From: UMGS1519 sp050951095
GTDB lineage: Bacteria; Actinomycetota; Coriobacteriia; Coriobacteriales; Eggerthellaceae
DNA length: 64,000 nucleotides
Assembly: GCA_050951095.1 (NCBI GenBank)
Contig: JBMNIQ010000002.1
Location: 248,001-312,000, forward strand
Reading direction: 5' to 3'
The notes beneath the pieces are model-generated. The model worked only from the letters and a program-made list of their open reading frames with translations, had not been told where the DNA came from and searched no databases. This document shows positions 34,799-43,878 of this stretch, piece after piece; position 1 is the stretch's first letter; every line of letters begins with the position of its first letter. The translations under genes and the position numbers were made by a program.

Positions 34799-35878
34799 CT
34801 AGGCCTCCTTCTTCGTGCGCGGATCCGTGGCGCCGGGTCCGGTGGGCGCCGGCATGGGCACGCCCTCGGGCGCTCCCGCATCTTCGAAATCCGGCGTGGA
34901 GGCAATGCGATCGATGAGCACCGTGATATCCAGCGCCACCGGGCACTTCTGCACGCAGCGTCCGCAGCCCACGCAGAGCTCCTTGCCGTAGCGGTCCTCG
35001 AAGTAGTTCAGCTTGTGCATGAAGCGGTTGCGCACGCGCTCCTTCTTCGTGGGACGCGGGTTGTGGCCGCCGGCCATCTCCGTGTATTCCGAGAACATGC
35101 AGCTGTCCCAGCAGCGGAAGCGCACGCCCTCCTTCATCTTGTTCTCCTGGCAGATGTCGAAGCAGTAGCAAGTGGGGCACACGAACGTGCAGGTGCCGCA
35201 GTTCAGGCACTTCCGCGACACGTCGTCCCACAGCGGGTCGTCGAACATGTGGTCCAGCTTCTGCTTCACCCCGTCCATATGCACCTTGAGCGTGCACTCC
35301 ACGGGGTCAACGTCCACGTCGCCGTCCTCCAGGAACGGCGCCCACTTCTCAAGCGCGGCCTTGCCCTTGTCGGTCTGCGCCTCCACGCGGTAGGCCTGCC
35401 CGCCGTCGTGCAGCATCACGTCCGCTGCCGGCGCCTGGTTCGGGTCCGCCTGCATGGAATCGCAGAAGCAGGTTTCGCCCACCTCCGTGCAGGCAATGCA
35501 CACGGTGGTGATCTTGTCGCGCAGGCCCTGGTAGAACTCGTCCACGTATCCCTTGGTCAGGAACACGTCGTCCAGGCATTCGATGCTGCGCATGTCGCAC
35601 GGCCGGATGCCGAACACGGTCTGGGGCGCGGATTCGTCGGTGGGCTGGATGTACATGTCGCCCGCATCGTTCACGCCGTAGCGGTACATCTTCTGCGTCT
35701 GCGGGAACAGCAGGTCCTTCGGCGGCAGAGCGGTGTTGATCAGGTCGAATCGGGCCGGGCCCTCGGAAATGTACGGCGCGAACTTCGCCACGTCGTCGAC
35801 GATCTTCGGAACGTAGACCACTTCATCTTGCGAAAGCTGTTCGAGCAAATCGTTCAGCCGGTTTTTCTGTAGCAGCAT
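34799..35878 (-). CDS. floxB: FloxB-like 4Fe-4S dicluster protein (AsrA-like)
   Basis: A 359-residue protein of the AsrA/HdrF type. The N-terminal region contains FGIRPCDMRSIECLDDVF, a conserved family motif. The C-terminal half carries two [4Fe-4S] sets: CLNCGTCTFVCPTCYC (about 240-255) and CVGCGRCVQKCPVAL (about 312-326). It passes electrons between the flavin subunit and the Hdr core. AAGGAGG precedes the ATG. The letter B rather than C is uncertain because the two Flox iron-sulfur subunits are similar in type. Confidence 0.8.
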   Translation of the reverse strand: MLLQKNRLNDLLEQLSQDEVVYVPKIVDDVAKFAPYISEGPARFDLINTALPPKDLLFPQTQKMYRYGVNDAGDMYIQPTDESAPQTVFGIRPCDMRSIECLDDVFLTKGYVDEFYQGLRDKITTVCIACTEVGETCFCDSMQADPNQAPAADVMLHDGGQAYRVEAQTDKGKAALEKWAPFLEDGDVDVDPVECTLKVHMDGVKQKLDHMFDDPLWDDVSRKCLNCGTCTFVCPTCYCFDICQENKMKEGVRFRCWDSCMFSEYTEMAGGHNPRPTKKERVRNRFMHKLNYFEDRYGKELCVGCGRCVQKCPVALDITVLIDRIASTPDFEDAGAPEGVPMPAPTGPGATDPRTKKEA

Positions 35879-35891
35879 AGCGGCCTCCTTC

Positions 35892-36749
35892 CTACATGAA
35901 TTCCTCGACGTCGTCCAGCTTGTAGTTGCGCAGGACGTCGGCGTTGTTCGTATCCATACCGCTTTCGAACTCCCCGAACAGCTCGTTCATGTCCTTGATC
36001 AGCTTGCGGTTGATCAGCATCAGGGGAAGGTTCATGGGGCACACGCGCTCGCATTCGCCGCATTCGATGCAGCGGTCGCCAATGTGGAAGGCGCGCGTCA
36101 GGCCGTAGAAGCGGTTCTCGTTCAGGTTGTTCTGCTTGCCCTGCCAACCGGCGCGGCGCTGGTCCACGAAGCAGATGCGGCAGGTGCAGCACGGGCACAC
36201 ATCGCGGCAGGCATAGCAGCGGATGCACTTGCTGAAGATATCCTCGAACTCCTTCTCGCGGGTGTCGCGCGACATGTTCTCCAGGCGCTCCACCATGCCG
36301 AAGCGGTCCTCCGGCGTGCGGTCCGGGCCGGCTTCGGCCAGCATCTCGTCGAATACCACGGGCCCCTGATGGCGGCACTCCGCGCATTTCTTCAGCATCT
36401 GGTCCTCGTCGTGGCGATACACCATGCCTTCGCAGGGGAGGCCCAGCAGGTACACGTCTTCGCGCTTCAGCTGGTTGTCCTCGATCATGCGGTTGATGGC
36501 GCGCGATTCGCAACCGCGCGTGCACAGCGCCACCTTGCCTTTGTTGCGGTAGTCCAGCACGTACTTGCCCAGCGCGTTCACGCAATGGCGGTTGTACACC
36601 AGGCGGCCCACGTCTTCGGGATCGCTGACGAAGCACGGCGTGGTCTGGTTCTCGAAGCGGCCGCTCTCCCAGCCGATGACGCAGACCACCTCGCCGGATT
36701 GCAGCAGCTCGGCGGCGCGCTGGCGGAGCTTGTCCTCAAGGGCGCTCAT
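35892..36749 (-). CDS. floxC: FloxC-like 4Fe-4S protein
   Basis: A 285-residue iron-sulfur protein with a CoF420-reductase/FrhB-like N-terminus (EVVCVIGWESGRFE, VALCTRGCESRAINRMI). Cluster motifs follow: CIRCYACRDVCPCCTC (about 189-204) and CIECGECERVCPMNL (about 243-257). The start (36749) overlaps the preceding stop by ATGA; the longer frame to 37127 only shadows floxD. It lies between the MvhD-like and AsrA-like subunits and would relay electrons to HdrA. Confidence 0.8.
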   Translation of the reverse strand: MSALEDKLRQRAAELLQSGEVVCVIGWESGRFENQTTPCFVSDPEDVGRLVYNRHCVNALGKYVLDYRNKGKVALCTRGCESRAINRMIEDNQLKREDVYLLGLPCEGMVYRHDEDQMLKKCAECRHQGPVVFDEMLAEAGPDRTPEDRFGMVERLENMSRDTREKEFEDIFSKCIRCYACRDVCPCCTCRICFVDQRRAGWQGKQNNLNENRFYGLTRAFHIGDRCIECGECERVCPMNLPLMLINRKLIKDMNELFGEFESGMDTNNADVLRNYKLDDVEEFM

Positions 36750-37213
36750 AGCTCGGCCTCCTTCTGGTTCGTATGCAGCGGCCCCAGCTGGCGAATCTCC
36801 TCGCACACCTGGGTCACGGTGTCGCGGAACTTGCCGGCCTCGGCGCCGGAGATCCAGCGCACCTGGAAGCGCTCGGGCTCCAGGCCGGCGAACTCCAGCA
36901 GGCGCTTGTACACCAGCATGCGCCGGCGGGTGAAGTAGTTGCCGCTGGTGTAGTGGCAGTCGCCGGGATGGCAGCCGCACACCAGCACGGCGTCGCAGCC
37001 GCGTTGCAGTGCCTCCAGCACGTATTGCGGATTCACGCGGCCGGAGCACGGCACGCGCAGCAGGCGAATGTCGGCAGGATATTTCATGCGGTTCAGTCCG
37101 GCCAGGTCGGCGCCGGCGTAGGTGCACCAGTTGCAGCAGAATGCCAAGATCTTCGGGCGGAATTCGCCGTCTGCCTGCGCGGTCTCCGCGGCAGCGTTCT
37201 CTACCATTGGCAT
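36746..37213 (-). CDS. floxD: MvhD/FloxD-like hydrogenase-type iron-sulfur subunit
   Basis: A 155-residue protein with the MvhD pattern: ILAFCCNWCTYAGADLAG, RVPCSGRVNPQYVLEAL and VCGCHPGDCHY, whose cysteines hold a [2Fe-2S] cluster. It is the connector between an electron-input module and HdrA in Mvh-Hdr and Flox-Hdr complexes. The ATG at 37213 lies seven bases after AGAGGTGA and overlaps the hdrA end; the ATG at 37207 is an alternative. No hydrogenase genes are nearby, which supports a Flox rather than Mvh partner. Confidence 0.9.
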   Translation of the reverse strand: MPMVENAAAETAQADGEFRPKILAFCCNWCTYAGADLAGLNRMKYPADIRLLRVPCSGRVNPQYVLEALQRGCDAVLVCGCHPGDCHYTSGNYFTRRRMLVYKRLLEFAGLEPERFQVRWISGAEAGKFRDTVTQVCEEIRQLGPLHTNQKEAEL

Positions 37214-39183
37214 AGCGCGTTCACCTCTTTCATGATCTCTTCGTCCGAGAAGCCCTTCAGGTCAAGGGCGCCGGGACGGCACGCCACGGTGCAGGCGCCG
37301 CAGCCTTGGCACAGCGCCTCGTTTACCACGGCCACCTGGCGTTCCACCTTCACGGAGTTCTCGCGGAACTTCTTGGTCTGCAGGCTGATGGCCTGGTAGG
37401 GGCAGATGTTCACGCACGTGCCGCATCCCGAGCATTTCGCGGTGTCCACGTGGCTGATCATGGGGTTCGACTCGATGGAGTCCTTACTCAGCAGACCGAT
37501 GATCTTCGACGCGGCCGCACCGGCTTGCGCCACGGTGTCCGGAATGTCCTTCGGACCCTGCGCGGTACCGGCCAGGTACACGCCCGCCATCTGCGTTTCC
37601 ACCGGGCGCAGCTTCGGGTGCGCCTCGGTGATCCAGTTGTGCTGGTCGCAGGCGGCGCCGAACAATCCGGCCAGCTCGCGCGTTCCCGCACTGGGAACCA
37701 TGGCCGTTTCCAGCACCACCATGTCCGCGTTCACGCGGATGCCTTCGCCGGACAGCGTGTCGGCGCCCAGGCAGACGTAGTGGTCGCCTTCGCGGTAGAT
37801 CTTCGACACGCGGCCGCGGATGTACAGCGCGCCGTCATGCTGTGCGCGCATGTAGAACTCGTCGTAGTTCTTTCCGGGCGTGCGAATGTCCATGTAGAAC
37901 ACGTAGCACTTGCCGTCTGGCACCTTTTCCAGGTACTGGTGCGCGTGCTTTGCGCCGTACATGCAGCAGGCGCGGCTGCAGTAGGGAACGCCCTTGGCGG
38001 GGTCGCGGCTGCCCACGCACTTCACGATGACGACGCTCTTGGGCTCCTTCTGGTCGGAGGGGCGCCGCACGTGGCCTTCCGTGGGGCCGGAGGCGTTCAC
38101 CAGGCGCTCGAAGTGCAGGCCGGTGATGACGTCGGGGTACTGGCCGCCGCCGTATTCGGGGTAGATGTCCTCCCACTTGATCAGGTCGTAGCCGGTTGCC
38201 AGCAGCACGGCGCCGTACGTTTCCGTGGTCAGCGTGTCCGTGTCCTTGTAGTTGATGGCGTCGGCCGTGCACACCTTGGCGCACACGCCGCACTTGCCCT
38301 TCGTCAGCATGCGGCAGTGGTCGGGGTCGATGACGGGCTTGCTGGGCACCGCCTGCGGGAACATCTTGTAGATGGCGCGCCGCTCCGACATGCCCTGGTC
38401 GAACTCGTTCGTCACGCGCTGCGGGCATTTCGTCTCGCACATGCCGCAGCCCGTGCACTTGTCGTAGTCGATGTACTTCGCCTTCTCGCGGATGGTCACC
38501 TCGAAGTTGCCCACGTAGCCGCTGACCTCTTCCACTTCGGCCAGCGTCTTGATGGTGATGTTCGGGTGGCCGCCCACCTCGGCCATCTTCGGCGTGCAGA
38601 TGCAGGCCGAGCAGTCAAGCGTGGGGAACGTCTTGTCCAGCATGACCATCTTGCCGCCCAAGCTGGGCTTGCGCTCCACGATGGTCACCTGGTGACCGGC
38701 ATCGGCAATGTCAAGCGCTGCCTGCATGCCGGCGATGCCGCCGCCGATGATCAGCGCGCGCTTGTGGATGGGGATCTCGGACGTGTACAGCGGCGCGTCG
38801 CGGTCGACCTTCGCCACGGCCATCTTCACCAGGTCGATGGCCTTGAGCGTTGCCTCTTCCTTGTCCGTGGTGACCCACGAAACCTGCTCGCGGATGTTCG
38901 CCACCTCCAGCATGAAGGGGTTCACGTTCGTGTCCGCCAGCATCTTGCGCCAGGTGGCCTCGTGCATGCGCGGCGAGCAGGCCGTCATGACCACGCGGTC
39001 GATGTCGTACTTCTCAATGGCTTCCTTGACGGTTTCCTGGCCGGGCTGGGAGCAGGTGTACTTGTTTGTCATGGCGAACACGACGTTCGGCATGTTGCGC
39101 GCGGCTTCCGCCACGCGCTCGACGTCCACGACGGAAGCGATGTTCGTTCCGCAGTGGCAGACGAAAACTCCGATGCGGCTCAT
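37201..39183 (-). CDS. hdrA: Heterodisulfide reductase subunit A (HdrA), bifurcating flavoprotein
   Basis: A 660-residue FAD protein. The N-terminal CHCGTNI is followed by the Rossmann motif IIGGGIAGMQAALDIA (about 142-157). A central ferredoxin-type set (CTGCGMCETKCP), cysteine-rich CSACICTPKM, and two C-terminal [4Fe-4S] sets (CSGCGTCVNICP, CQGCGACTVACRP) complete it. HdrA houses the flavin that splits electron pairs between low-potential ferredoxin and a disulfide acceptor. The length equals standard HdrA, with no selenocysteine. It overlaps hdrB by ATGA. Confidence 0.94.
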   Translation of the reverse strand: MSRIGVFVCHCGTNIASVVDVERVAEAARNMPNVVFAMTNKYTCSQPGQETVKEAIEKYDIDRVVMTACSPRMHEATWRKMLADTNVNPFMLEVANIREQVSWVTTDKEEATLKAIDLVKMAVAKVDRDAPLYTSEIPIHKRALIIGGGIAGMQAALDIADAGHQVTIVERKPSLGGKMVMLDKTFPTLDCSACICTPKMAEVGGHPNITIKTLAEVEEVSGYVGNFEVTIREKAKYIDYDKCTGCGMCETKCPQRVTNEFDQGMSERRAIYKMFPQAVPSKPVIDPDHCRMLTKGKCGVCAKVCTADAINYKDTDTLTTETYGAVLLATGYDLIKWEDIYPEYGGGQYPDVITGLHFERLVNASGPTEGHVRRPSDQKEPKSVVIVKCVGSRDPAKGVPYCSRACCMYGAKHAHQYLEKVPDGKCYVFYMDIRTPGKNYDEFYMRAQHDGALYIRGRVSKIYREGDHYVCLGADTLSGEGIRVNADMVVLETAMVPSAGTRELAGLFGAACDQHNWITEAHPKLRPVETQMAGVYLAGTAQGPKDIPDTVAQAGAAASKIIGLLSKDSIESNPMISHVDTAKCSGCGTCVNICPYQAISLQTKKFRENSVKVERQVAVVNEALCQGCGACTVACRPGALDLKGFSDEEIMKEVNALCQW

Positions 39184-40190
39184 GCGTTCACCTCTTCCTT
39201 GTCAGCGGGCGCTGCCTTGGCGGCTTCGGCCTGGGCCTTCTTGCGGGCGGCGGCCTTTGCCTTCGCCTCTGCGATGCGGCGCTCCTTGTCCGTCATCTTG
39301 GGCTCCACCTTGCGGGCCATGACTTCCTTCACGAAGCCCGTGGCGTCCTTGAAGTGCTTGTCGATGCCGGCTTGTTCCAGCGTCGCACCCATGGCCAGCG
39401 CCAGGATCTGCGTGAAGTAGAACACGGGCATGTCGTAGTCCGTGCCGAACTTGCGGTTGATTTCGTCTTCGCGCATGTCCAGGTTCAGCCAGCACAGCGG
39501 GCACGCCGTGACAATGGCCTCGGCGCCGCAGGCCTGCGCGTTGCGATAGATGCGGTTGATCAGCGGGCGCGTCTCGTCGGCCACGATGACCTGGTTCGAT
39601 GCGCCGCAGCATTCCGTTTTGAAGCCCCAATCAACCGGTTCGGCGCCCACGGCGGCCATCAGGTTGTCCATGCTGGTGGGGTTTTCCACGTCGTCGAATT
39701 CGCACACGCCGGCGGGGCGCACCAGCGTGCAGCCGTAGTAGCAGGCCAGCTTCACGCCGTTGAGCGATTTCATGGCGCGCTGCTTGATGAGCTCCGTGAT
39801 CTCCGGGCGGGCGAACAGCTCCAGCAGGCTGACCACGTTGTTGGTTGCCTGGAAGGGCATCTTGATCAGCTGCGACAGGTGCTGGCGCAGCTCGTCGTCC
39901 TGGCGGGCGGCAACGGACGCGCGCTTCAGGTTGTTGTAGCAGCTGGCGCACGGGGCCACCACGTCGGGGTTGCCCGGCAGCGTTTCCGCCAGCGCCAGGC
40001 TGCGGGCGGGAAGCGCGTAGCCCAGGTCGCGGTTCTCGACGCTTGCGGCCGATGCGCCGCAGCAGTTCCAGTCGGGAATCTCGCGGAAGTTCAGGCCGAT
40101 GGCCTGGTTCACGTAATTCATGGACATGGTGTAGCTGATGCCGGTGGTGTCGGCCGAGCAGCCGGGGAAATAGGCGAAGACCCTATCCAT
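39180..40190 (-). CDS. hdrB: Heterodisulfide reductase subunit B (HdrB)
   Basis: A 336-residue protein with the two cysteine-rich CCG domains: YFPGCSAD with WNCCGASAAS, and YYGCTLVRP with TECCGASNQ plus ACPLCWLNLDM. These bind the non-cubane clusters that cleave disulfides. The start MDRVFAYF (40190) follows AAGGAGG. It carries an Ala/Lys-rich C-terminal tail (KAKAAARKKAQAEAAKA) beyond the usual end. The natural disulfide (CoM-CoB is unlikely outside methanogens; a DsrC- or thioredoxin-like acceptor is possible) is unknown. Confidence 0.93.
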   Translation of the reverse strand: MDRVFAYFPGCSADTTGISYTMSMNYVNQAIGLNFREIPDWNCCGASAASVENRDLGYALPARSLALAETLPGNPDVVAPCASCYNNLKRASVAARQDDELRQHLSQLIKMPFQATNNVVSLLELFARPEITELIKQRAMKSLNGVKLACYYGCTLVRPAGVCEFDDVENPTSMDNLMAAVGAEPVDWGFKTECCGASNQVIVADETRPLINRIYRNAQACGAEAIVTACPLCWLNLDMREDEINRKFGTDYDMPVFYFTQILALAMGATLEQAGIDKHFKDATGFVKEVMARKVEPKMTDKERRIAEAKAKAAARKKAQAEAAKAAPADKEEVNA

Positions 40191-40761
40191 TCTGGGCGCC
40201 TCCTTCCTGGTTGAAGCAGCGGTCGATGAGGTCGGCAACCGCCGGCTGGCACGACGCGGGCGTCTCGCGCACGGAGATCATGCCGCGCTGCAGCATCTTC
40301 GGGGCGCCCGCCACGTCTTGGAACAGGTGGCCGGAGCCCAGGTTGAACTTCATGGCAAGGCGGGATTCCGAAGAGCGGCCGTACTTGCGCACGCCCTTGA
40401 TGAATTCCTCTTCGAACACGTTGCTGGCCGGCACGGGATGATGCCCGGTGGCCTTGGATGCCTTGCGAACCTCGCGCATCAGGTCGGTGATGTGGACGTT
40501 CTGCGGGCAGCGGGCCGAGCAGACTTCGCAGCCTGCGCAGATCCAGGGCCCGCGTGCGGCAAGGGTGGGTTCCAGGATGCCCAGTTGCAGATGACGAATG
40601 ACCTGCTGGGGACGCATGTCCATAGCGTCGGTCATGGGACAGCCTGCAGAGCATTTGCCGCATTGGTAGCAGTCCTTCAGGTCGACGCCGGCGTTTGCGG
40701 CAATCTGCGCAATAGCCTGCAAGTCGTTATCGCTGATTTCGGACAGATTGGCAGCTTGCAC
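40183..40761 (-). CDS. hdrC: Heterodisulfide reductase subunit C (HdrC)
   Basis: A 192-residue protein with two [4Fe-4S] motifs: CYQCGKCSAGCPM (residues about 31-43) and CAGCEVCSARCPQ (about 75-87). It wires HdrA to HdrB. The start is a GTG at 40761 with AAAGGAG upstream. It is the first gene of the operon hdrC-hdrB-hdrA-floxD-floxC-floxB-floxA, in which most neighbours overlap or abut, so the complex is probably made at fixed stoichiometry. Confidence 0.92.
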   Translation of the reverse strand: MQAANLSEISDNDLQAIAQIAANAGVDLKDCYQCGKCSAGCPMTDAMDMRPQQVIRHLQLGILEPTLAARGPWICAGCEVCSARCPQNVHITDLMREVRKASKATGHHPVPASNVFEEEFIKGVRKYGRSSESRLAMKFNLGSGHLFQDVAGAPKMLQRGMISVRETPASCQPAVADLIDRCFNQEGGAQNG

Positions 40762-41185
40762 GAATGTCTCCTTTCCGCCTTAGGGGAAGGCTGCCTCGTT
40801 GCGATGGTTGTTGGGCGTGTCCCGACGCCCTTGTCTCATTTGTTAGTGCAACGATGACAGTTAAAAGATTGCGCCAAAGCTGCCGCCTGCGCGTGTGGGG
40901 AATTGCGAACGGCGTGCGATGAATGGTGGGCGGGTGAATGCTGTCGGAAAGAAAACCCAGCTCAAAGGTAGGAATAACCGCGTTGTGTTAACGGCTTGGG
41001 CGGTGTTGTAGCATGCCGCGAGCAGGGTGCGGCATGCGATGCCCGGCGGGCGGTATGCGGCGCGCGATAGGCGGCATCGGACGATAGGCGGCGCCGGATG
41101 GATGACGGGCGCCCAGCGGCCCGTTGCGCGAGGCGGCCGACTGCGCGCGATAGGCGGCGCCGGCCGCGCGGATGACGGGCGGGAG
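40762..41185. other. Intergenic region upstream of hdrC
   Basis: It contains a small hairpin (GGGCGT with ACGCCC, about 40814-40832), probably in the hdrC leader, and an AT-rich stretch around 40840-40870 that may hold the promoter, although no clear -35/-10 pair stands out. The part nearer the YeiH gene is GC-rich with repeated GATAGGCGGC-type words and no gene. Confidence 0.4.
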
Positions 41186-42217
41186 CTAGAAGAAGATGCG
41201 GGCGCAGATCAGGGCGAACAGCATGAGCGCCGCCGACGTGCCCAGCGCCACGCCGAAGGCGTTGCGGCCGCGTTCGAACAGCACGCGGAAGTTTACCGTC
41301 ATGCCCAGGGCGGCCATGGCCATGCCCAGCAGCAGGTAGCTGACATTCACCAGCCCAGCAATCACGTCGGCTCCCAGGGGGACGAACGTGCCCACCACGC
41401 TGGCGGCAACAAAGCCCACCATGAACCAGGGAATGGGAACGCGACCTGCGGCTTCGCCCGATTCCGCTGCAGCTGACCCGCGGCGGTACCACACGCCGAT
41501 GATCATCGCCGCGGGAGCCAGTAGCAGCACGCGCGAAAGCTTGGTGATGATGGCTGCGTCAAGGCCCGCGGAGCCCATTGCGCTGCCCGCCGCCACGGCA
41601 TGGGCAATCTCGTGCAGCGATCCGCCGGTGAATACGCCGAACTGTTCCGCCGTCAGGCCCAGCAGCGGCTTGATGGTGACATCTATCAGCGTGAACACGG
41701 TGCCCAGGATGGCGACGATCGCCACGGCCACCACCTTGTTCTCCGCTTGGCGCGCCTGCTCGGCTTCGGTTTTGCCTTTGGGCAGCTGCGAGGAAATGCC
41801 CATGACCGCTGCCGCGCCGCAGATGCCGCAGCCCGATGCGGTGAGGATGGCCAGGTGCTTGTCCACGTCCGCTTTCCGTTCAAGCATATAGGTGAGCGCA
41901 ATGGTGCCTGCCACAATCACGCAGGCCAGCGCGATGGTGCGCACGCCCGAATCGGCAAGCACCAGAAGGTTGAGGCGGAAGCCCAGCAGGATGATGCCCG
42001 CGCGTAGGAATTTGTTCGAGATAAGGGCGATGCCGCGGCTTCCGAATGCCACGGCGCGGCGCAGGAATTGGGCCAGCATGCCCAGCAGAAGAGACAACAC
42101 CATGGCGCCCGCAATCTGCAGGTAGGGCAGCTTGGCAAGGGCGCTGCCGGCCAGCGAGCAGGCGAACGTGAGCGCGAGGGCGACGATAAATCCTTTGGAA
42201 AGCACAACGTCTTTCAT
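41186..42217 (-). CDS. YeiH-family putative sulfate/sulfonate exporter
   Basis: A 343-residue membrane protein of the UPF0324/PSE family with about ten helices. Conserved stretches are LLGFRLNLLVLADSG, GSGCGICGAAA-like TASGCGICGAAAVMG, and SLHEIAHAVAAGSAMG. Members are thought to export sulfate or sulfur-containing anions, and a few are linked to sulfoacetate or cysteine metabolism. The start MKDVVLSKG (42217) has GAAAGGA upstream. It is divergent from a LysR regulator, the classical YeiE/YeiH arrangement, so that regulator likely controls it. Confidence 0.88.
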   Translation of the reverse strand: MKDVVLSKGFIVALALTFACSLAGSALAKLPYLQIAGAMVLSLLLGMLAQFLRRAVAFGSRGIALISNKFLRAGIILLGFRLNLLVLADSGVRTIALACVIVAGTIALTYMLERKADVDKHLAILTASGCGICGAAAVMGISSQLPKGKTEAEQARQAENKVVAVAIVAILGTVFTLIDVTIKPLLGLTAEQFGVFTGGSLHEIAHAVAAGSAMGSAGLDAAIITKLSRVLLLAPAAMIIGVWYRRGSAAAESGEAAGRVPIPWFMVGFVAASVVGTFVPLGADVIAGLVNVSYLLLGMAMAALGMTVNFRVLFERGRNAFGVALGTSAALMLFALICARIFF

Positions 42218-42262
42218 ACTTGGTCCTTTCAGTTGGATGCGGACCAAGTGTAGTCATGTTCG

Positions 42263-42297
42263 CTTATAATCTAATCCAATACTTCGTTATCAATAAG
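42263..42297. promoter_or_regulatory. LysR-type box between the divergent yeiH and lysR genes
   Basis: CTTAT (42263) and ATAAG (42293) flank an AT-rich interval between the two start codons, consistent with a LysR operator overlapping both promoters. The assignment is tentative. Confidence 0.45.
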
Positions 42298-42324
42298 TAA
42301 GTAATTCTTATGAATGAGGATGCC

Positions 42325-43206
42325 ATGTTCGACTTGCTGGACCATCGCCTTGCAACGCTTGCGGTTGTGGCACGCACCGGATCGTATACCGCGGCTGCCG
42401 AGGAGCTGTTCATCAGCCAGCCGGCGGTGTCGCAACAGATTGCCTCTCTTTCCTCGGAGCTGGGCGTTCGCTTGATAGAGCGGCGCGGCCGGCGTATGGA
42501 GCTCACGCAGGCCGCACTGGATTTGGTGGGGTACGCCAACCGCGTGGGGATCGACGGCCAGCACCTTGTGGAGCGCTTGCAGCTCGGTGTCGAGCGTCCC
42601 ATTGCCCTGGGCGCCACCTTGTCCATCAGCCAGTTTCTGCTGCCGCGTCTGGTTGCGCGGGCGGTGGCCGATAAGGTGCCTTTCAGCGTGCGGATCTCGA
42701 ACACGGCCGACCTGCTTGAGGGCATCGACGCGGGCACGATAGACCTGGCGCTGATAGAGGGGAACTTCGACCGGACCGCGTACGGATTCATGGACTTGCA
42801 TGCAGAGCCGTTCGTTGCGGTGCTGCCGGCGGACGCCCCGCAGCCGAGCGGTTTCGAGGATCTGCTGCAAACCCCGCTGCTGCTGCGCGAACGCGGATCG
42901 GGCACGCGTGCAATTTTCGAGGACATGTTGGCTGCCCGCGGGCTTGGCCTAACTGATTTCCGCAGGGTGATTGAAGTGAGCGATCCCGCTGCCATCATCG
43001 AGATTCTGAAGCAGGGATGCGGCGTGTCGTTCATGTATCGCGCGCTGGTGGCCGACCTGCTTGCGCGCGGCGAGCTGCTGGAAGGGCGGGCAAGCTGCCT
43101 GCATTCCGAGCATTTGCTTTCCGCCGTGTATTTGAAGGGGTCGTCCGATGTCGCTCGCTATTGGGCCTTCCTTGATCTGGGACGCGAAAGGAAGGCTGCT
43201 CGGTAG
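42325..43206 (+). CDS. LysR-family transcriptional regulator
   Basis: A 293-residue regulator with an N-terminal winged helix (TGSYTAAAEELFISQPAVSQ, ERRGRRMELTQAAL) and a substrate-binding domain (LALIEGNFD, RERGSGTRAIFEDM). The latter is close in pattern to CysL/YeiE-type regulators of sulfur or anion metabolism. The ATG at 42325 is preferred because GAGGA lies just before it; the ATG at 42310 lacks a ribosome-binding site. It is divergent from the YeiH-like exporter, its probable target. Confidence 0.9.
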   Translation: MFDLLDHRLATLAVVARTGSYTAAAEELFISQPAVSQQIASLSSELGVRLIERRGRRMELTQAALDLVGYANRVGIDGQHLVERLQLGVERPIALGATLSISQFLLPRLVARAVADKVPFSVRISNTADLLEGIDAGTIDLALIEGNFDRTAYGFMDLHAEPFVAVLPADAPQPSGFEDLLQTPLLLRERGSGTRAIFEDMLAARGLGLTDFRRVIEVSDPAAIIEILKQGCGVSFMYRALVADLLARGELLEGRASCLHSEHLLSAVYLKGSSDVARYWAFLDLGRERKAAR

Positions 43207-43304
43207 CCGGTTGTTCGAGTGCGGCCGGCTGCTCGGGTGCGGATGGCGGCGCCTGGCGATTGCTGGATGCCGGGTGCGGGGTGCCCGCCTCTGCGTGAGC
43301 GCCG

Positions 43305-43628
43305 CTACTTGCGGTTCTTCGCGCGCGACTGGGCCGCTTTCTTGTTGGTGCGCTTCTTGTCCTTGCTCTTCGTGCCGCCGCCCTTGCTGCCGCTGGACTT
43401 CTTCTTCGAGGAGTCCTTGCGCTGGTTCGCCTGGCTCTTCTTCTTGAAATGGCGGTTGGTGAGCGACATGATGATGCCCGATGCCACAACGATCAGGATG
43501 CCCAGGAACAAGCCGAGTTGCGTGTTGCCTTCCGATGCGCCTCCGTCGGCGAATGCGGCGGGGGCTACGGCCAATACGGAAATACCGGCAAGTGCAAGGG
43601 TGGAACGGAGGGTAGAGCGCTTATTCAC
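43305..43628 (-). CDS. Small membrane protein with basic tail
   Basis: A 107-residue protein with a signal peptide (ALAGISVLAVAPAAFA), a short external segment, one membrane helix (LGLFLGILIVVASGIIMSL) and a very Lys/Ser-rich cytoplasmic tail (KKKSQANQRKDSSKKKSSGS). No family is recognised. Such tails may bind nucleic acid or acidic lipids. A ribosome-binding site (GGAG) precedes the ATG. It is a lone gene between the LysR regulator and the SH3-like pair. Confidence 0.7.
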   Translation of the reverse strand: MNKRSTLRSTLALAGISVLAVAPAAFADGGASEGNTQLGLFLGILIVVASGIIMSLTNRHFKKKSQANQRKDSSKKKSSGSKGGGTKSKDKKRTNKKAAQSRAKNRK

Positions 43629-43804
43629 GGGAGCTCCTTCTCATGCGGCGGGTGCGCATGTACATGCTGTTCGTACGGGGAACAAGTATAGATGATTCCC
43701 CTGGATGGGTGCCGAAAGGTTCGAACCCGTGGCAAAGTGCGGGAGAGTACTATCTCGTTTGGTTGAAGACGGCAGGGCGCGCGGTTCCCATCCGGCAGAC
43801 ACCA

Positions 43805-43854
43805 TATAATTCGACATGGAGGATATCGGCTGCCGCGTGTGCGGCCGGCCGATA
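43805..43854 (+). promoter_or_regulatory. TATAAT box and structured 5' leader of the first SH3-like gene
   Basis: TATAAT lies at 43805-43810. A two-part hairpin follows: an outer stem TATCGG/CCGATA (43824-43829 with 43849-43854) and an inner stem GCCGC-GTGT-GCGGC (43832-43845). The same architecture with compensatory changes precedes the paralogue at 45085. Confidence 0.65.
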
Positions 43855-43878
43855 CGAGGTATGTATGAGGGAGGAACA

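Noticed and set aside
37306..39420. 704-aa plus-strand frame
   Set aside because: Antisense shadow of hdrA, rich in His/Val/Arg from complementing conserved codons; no ribosome-binding site.
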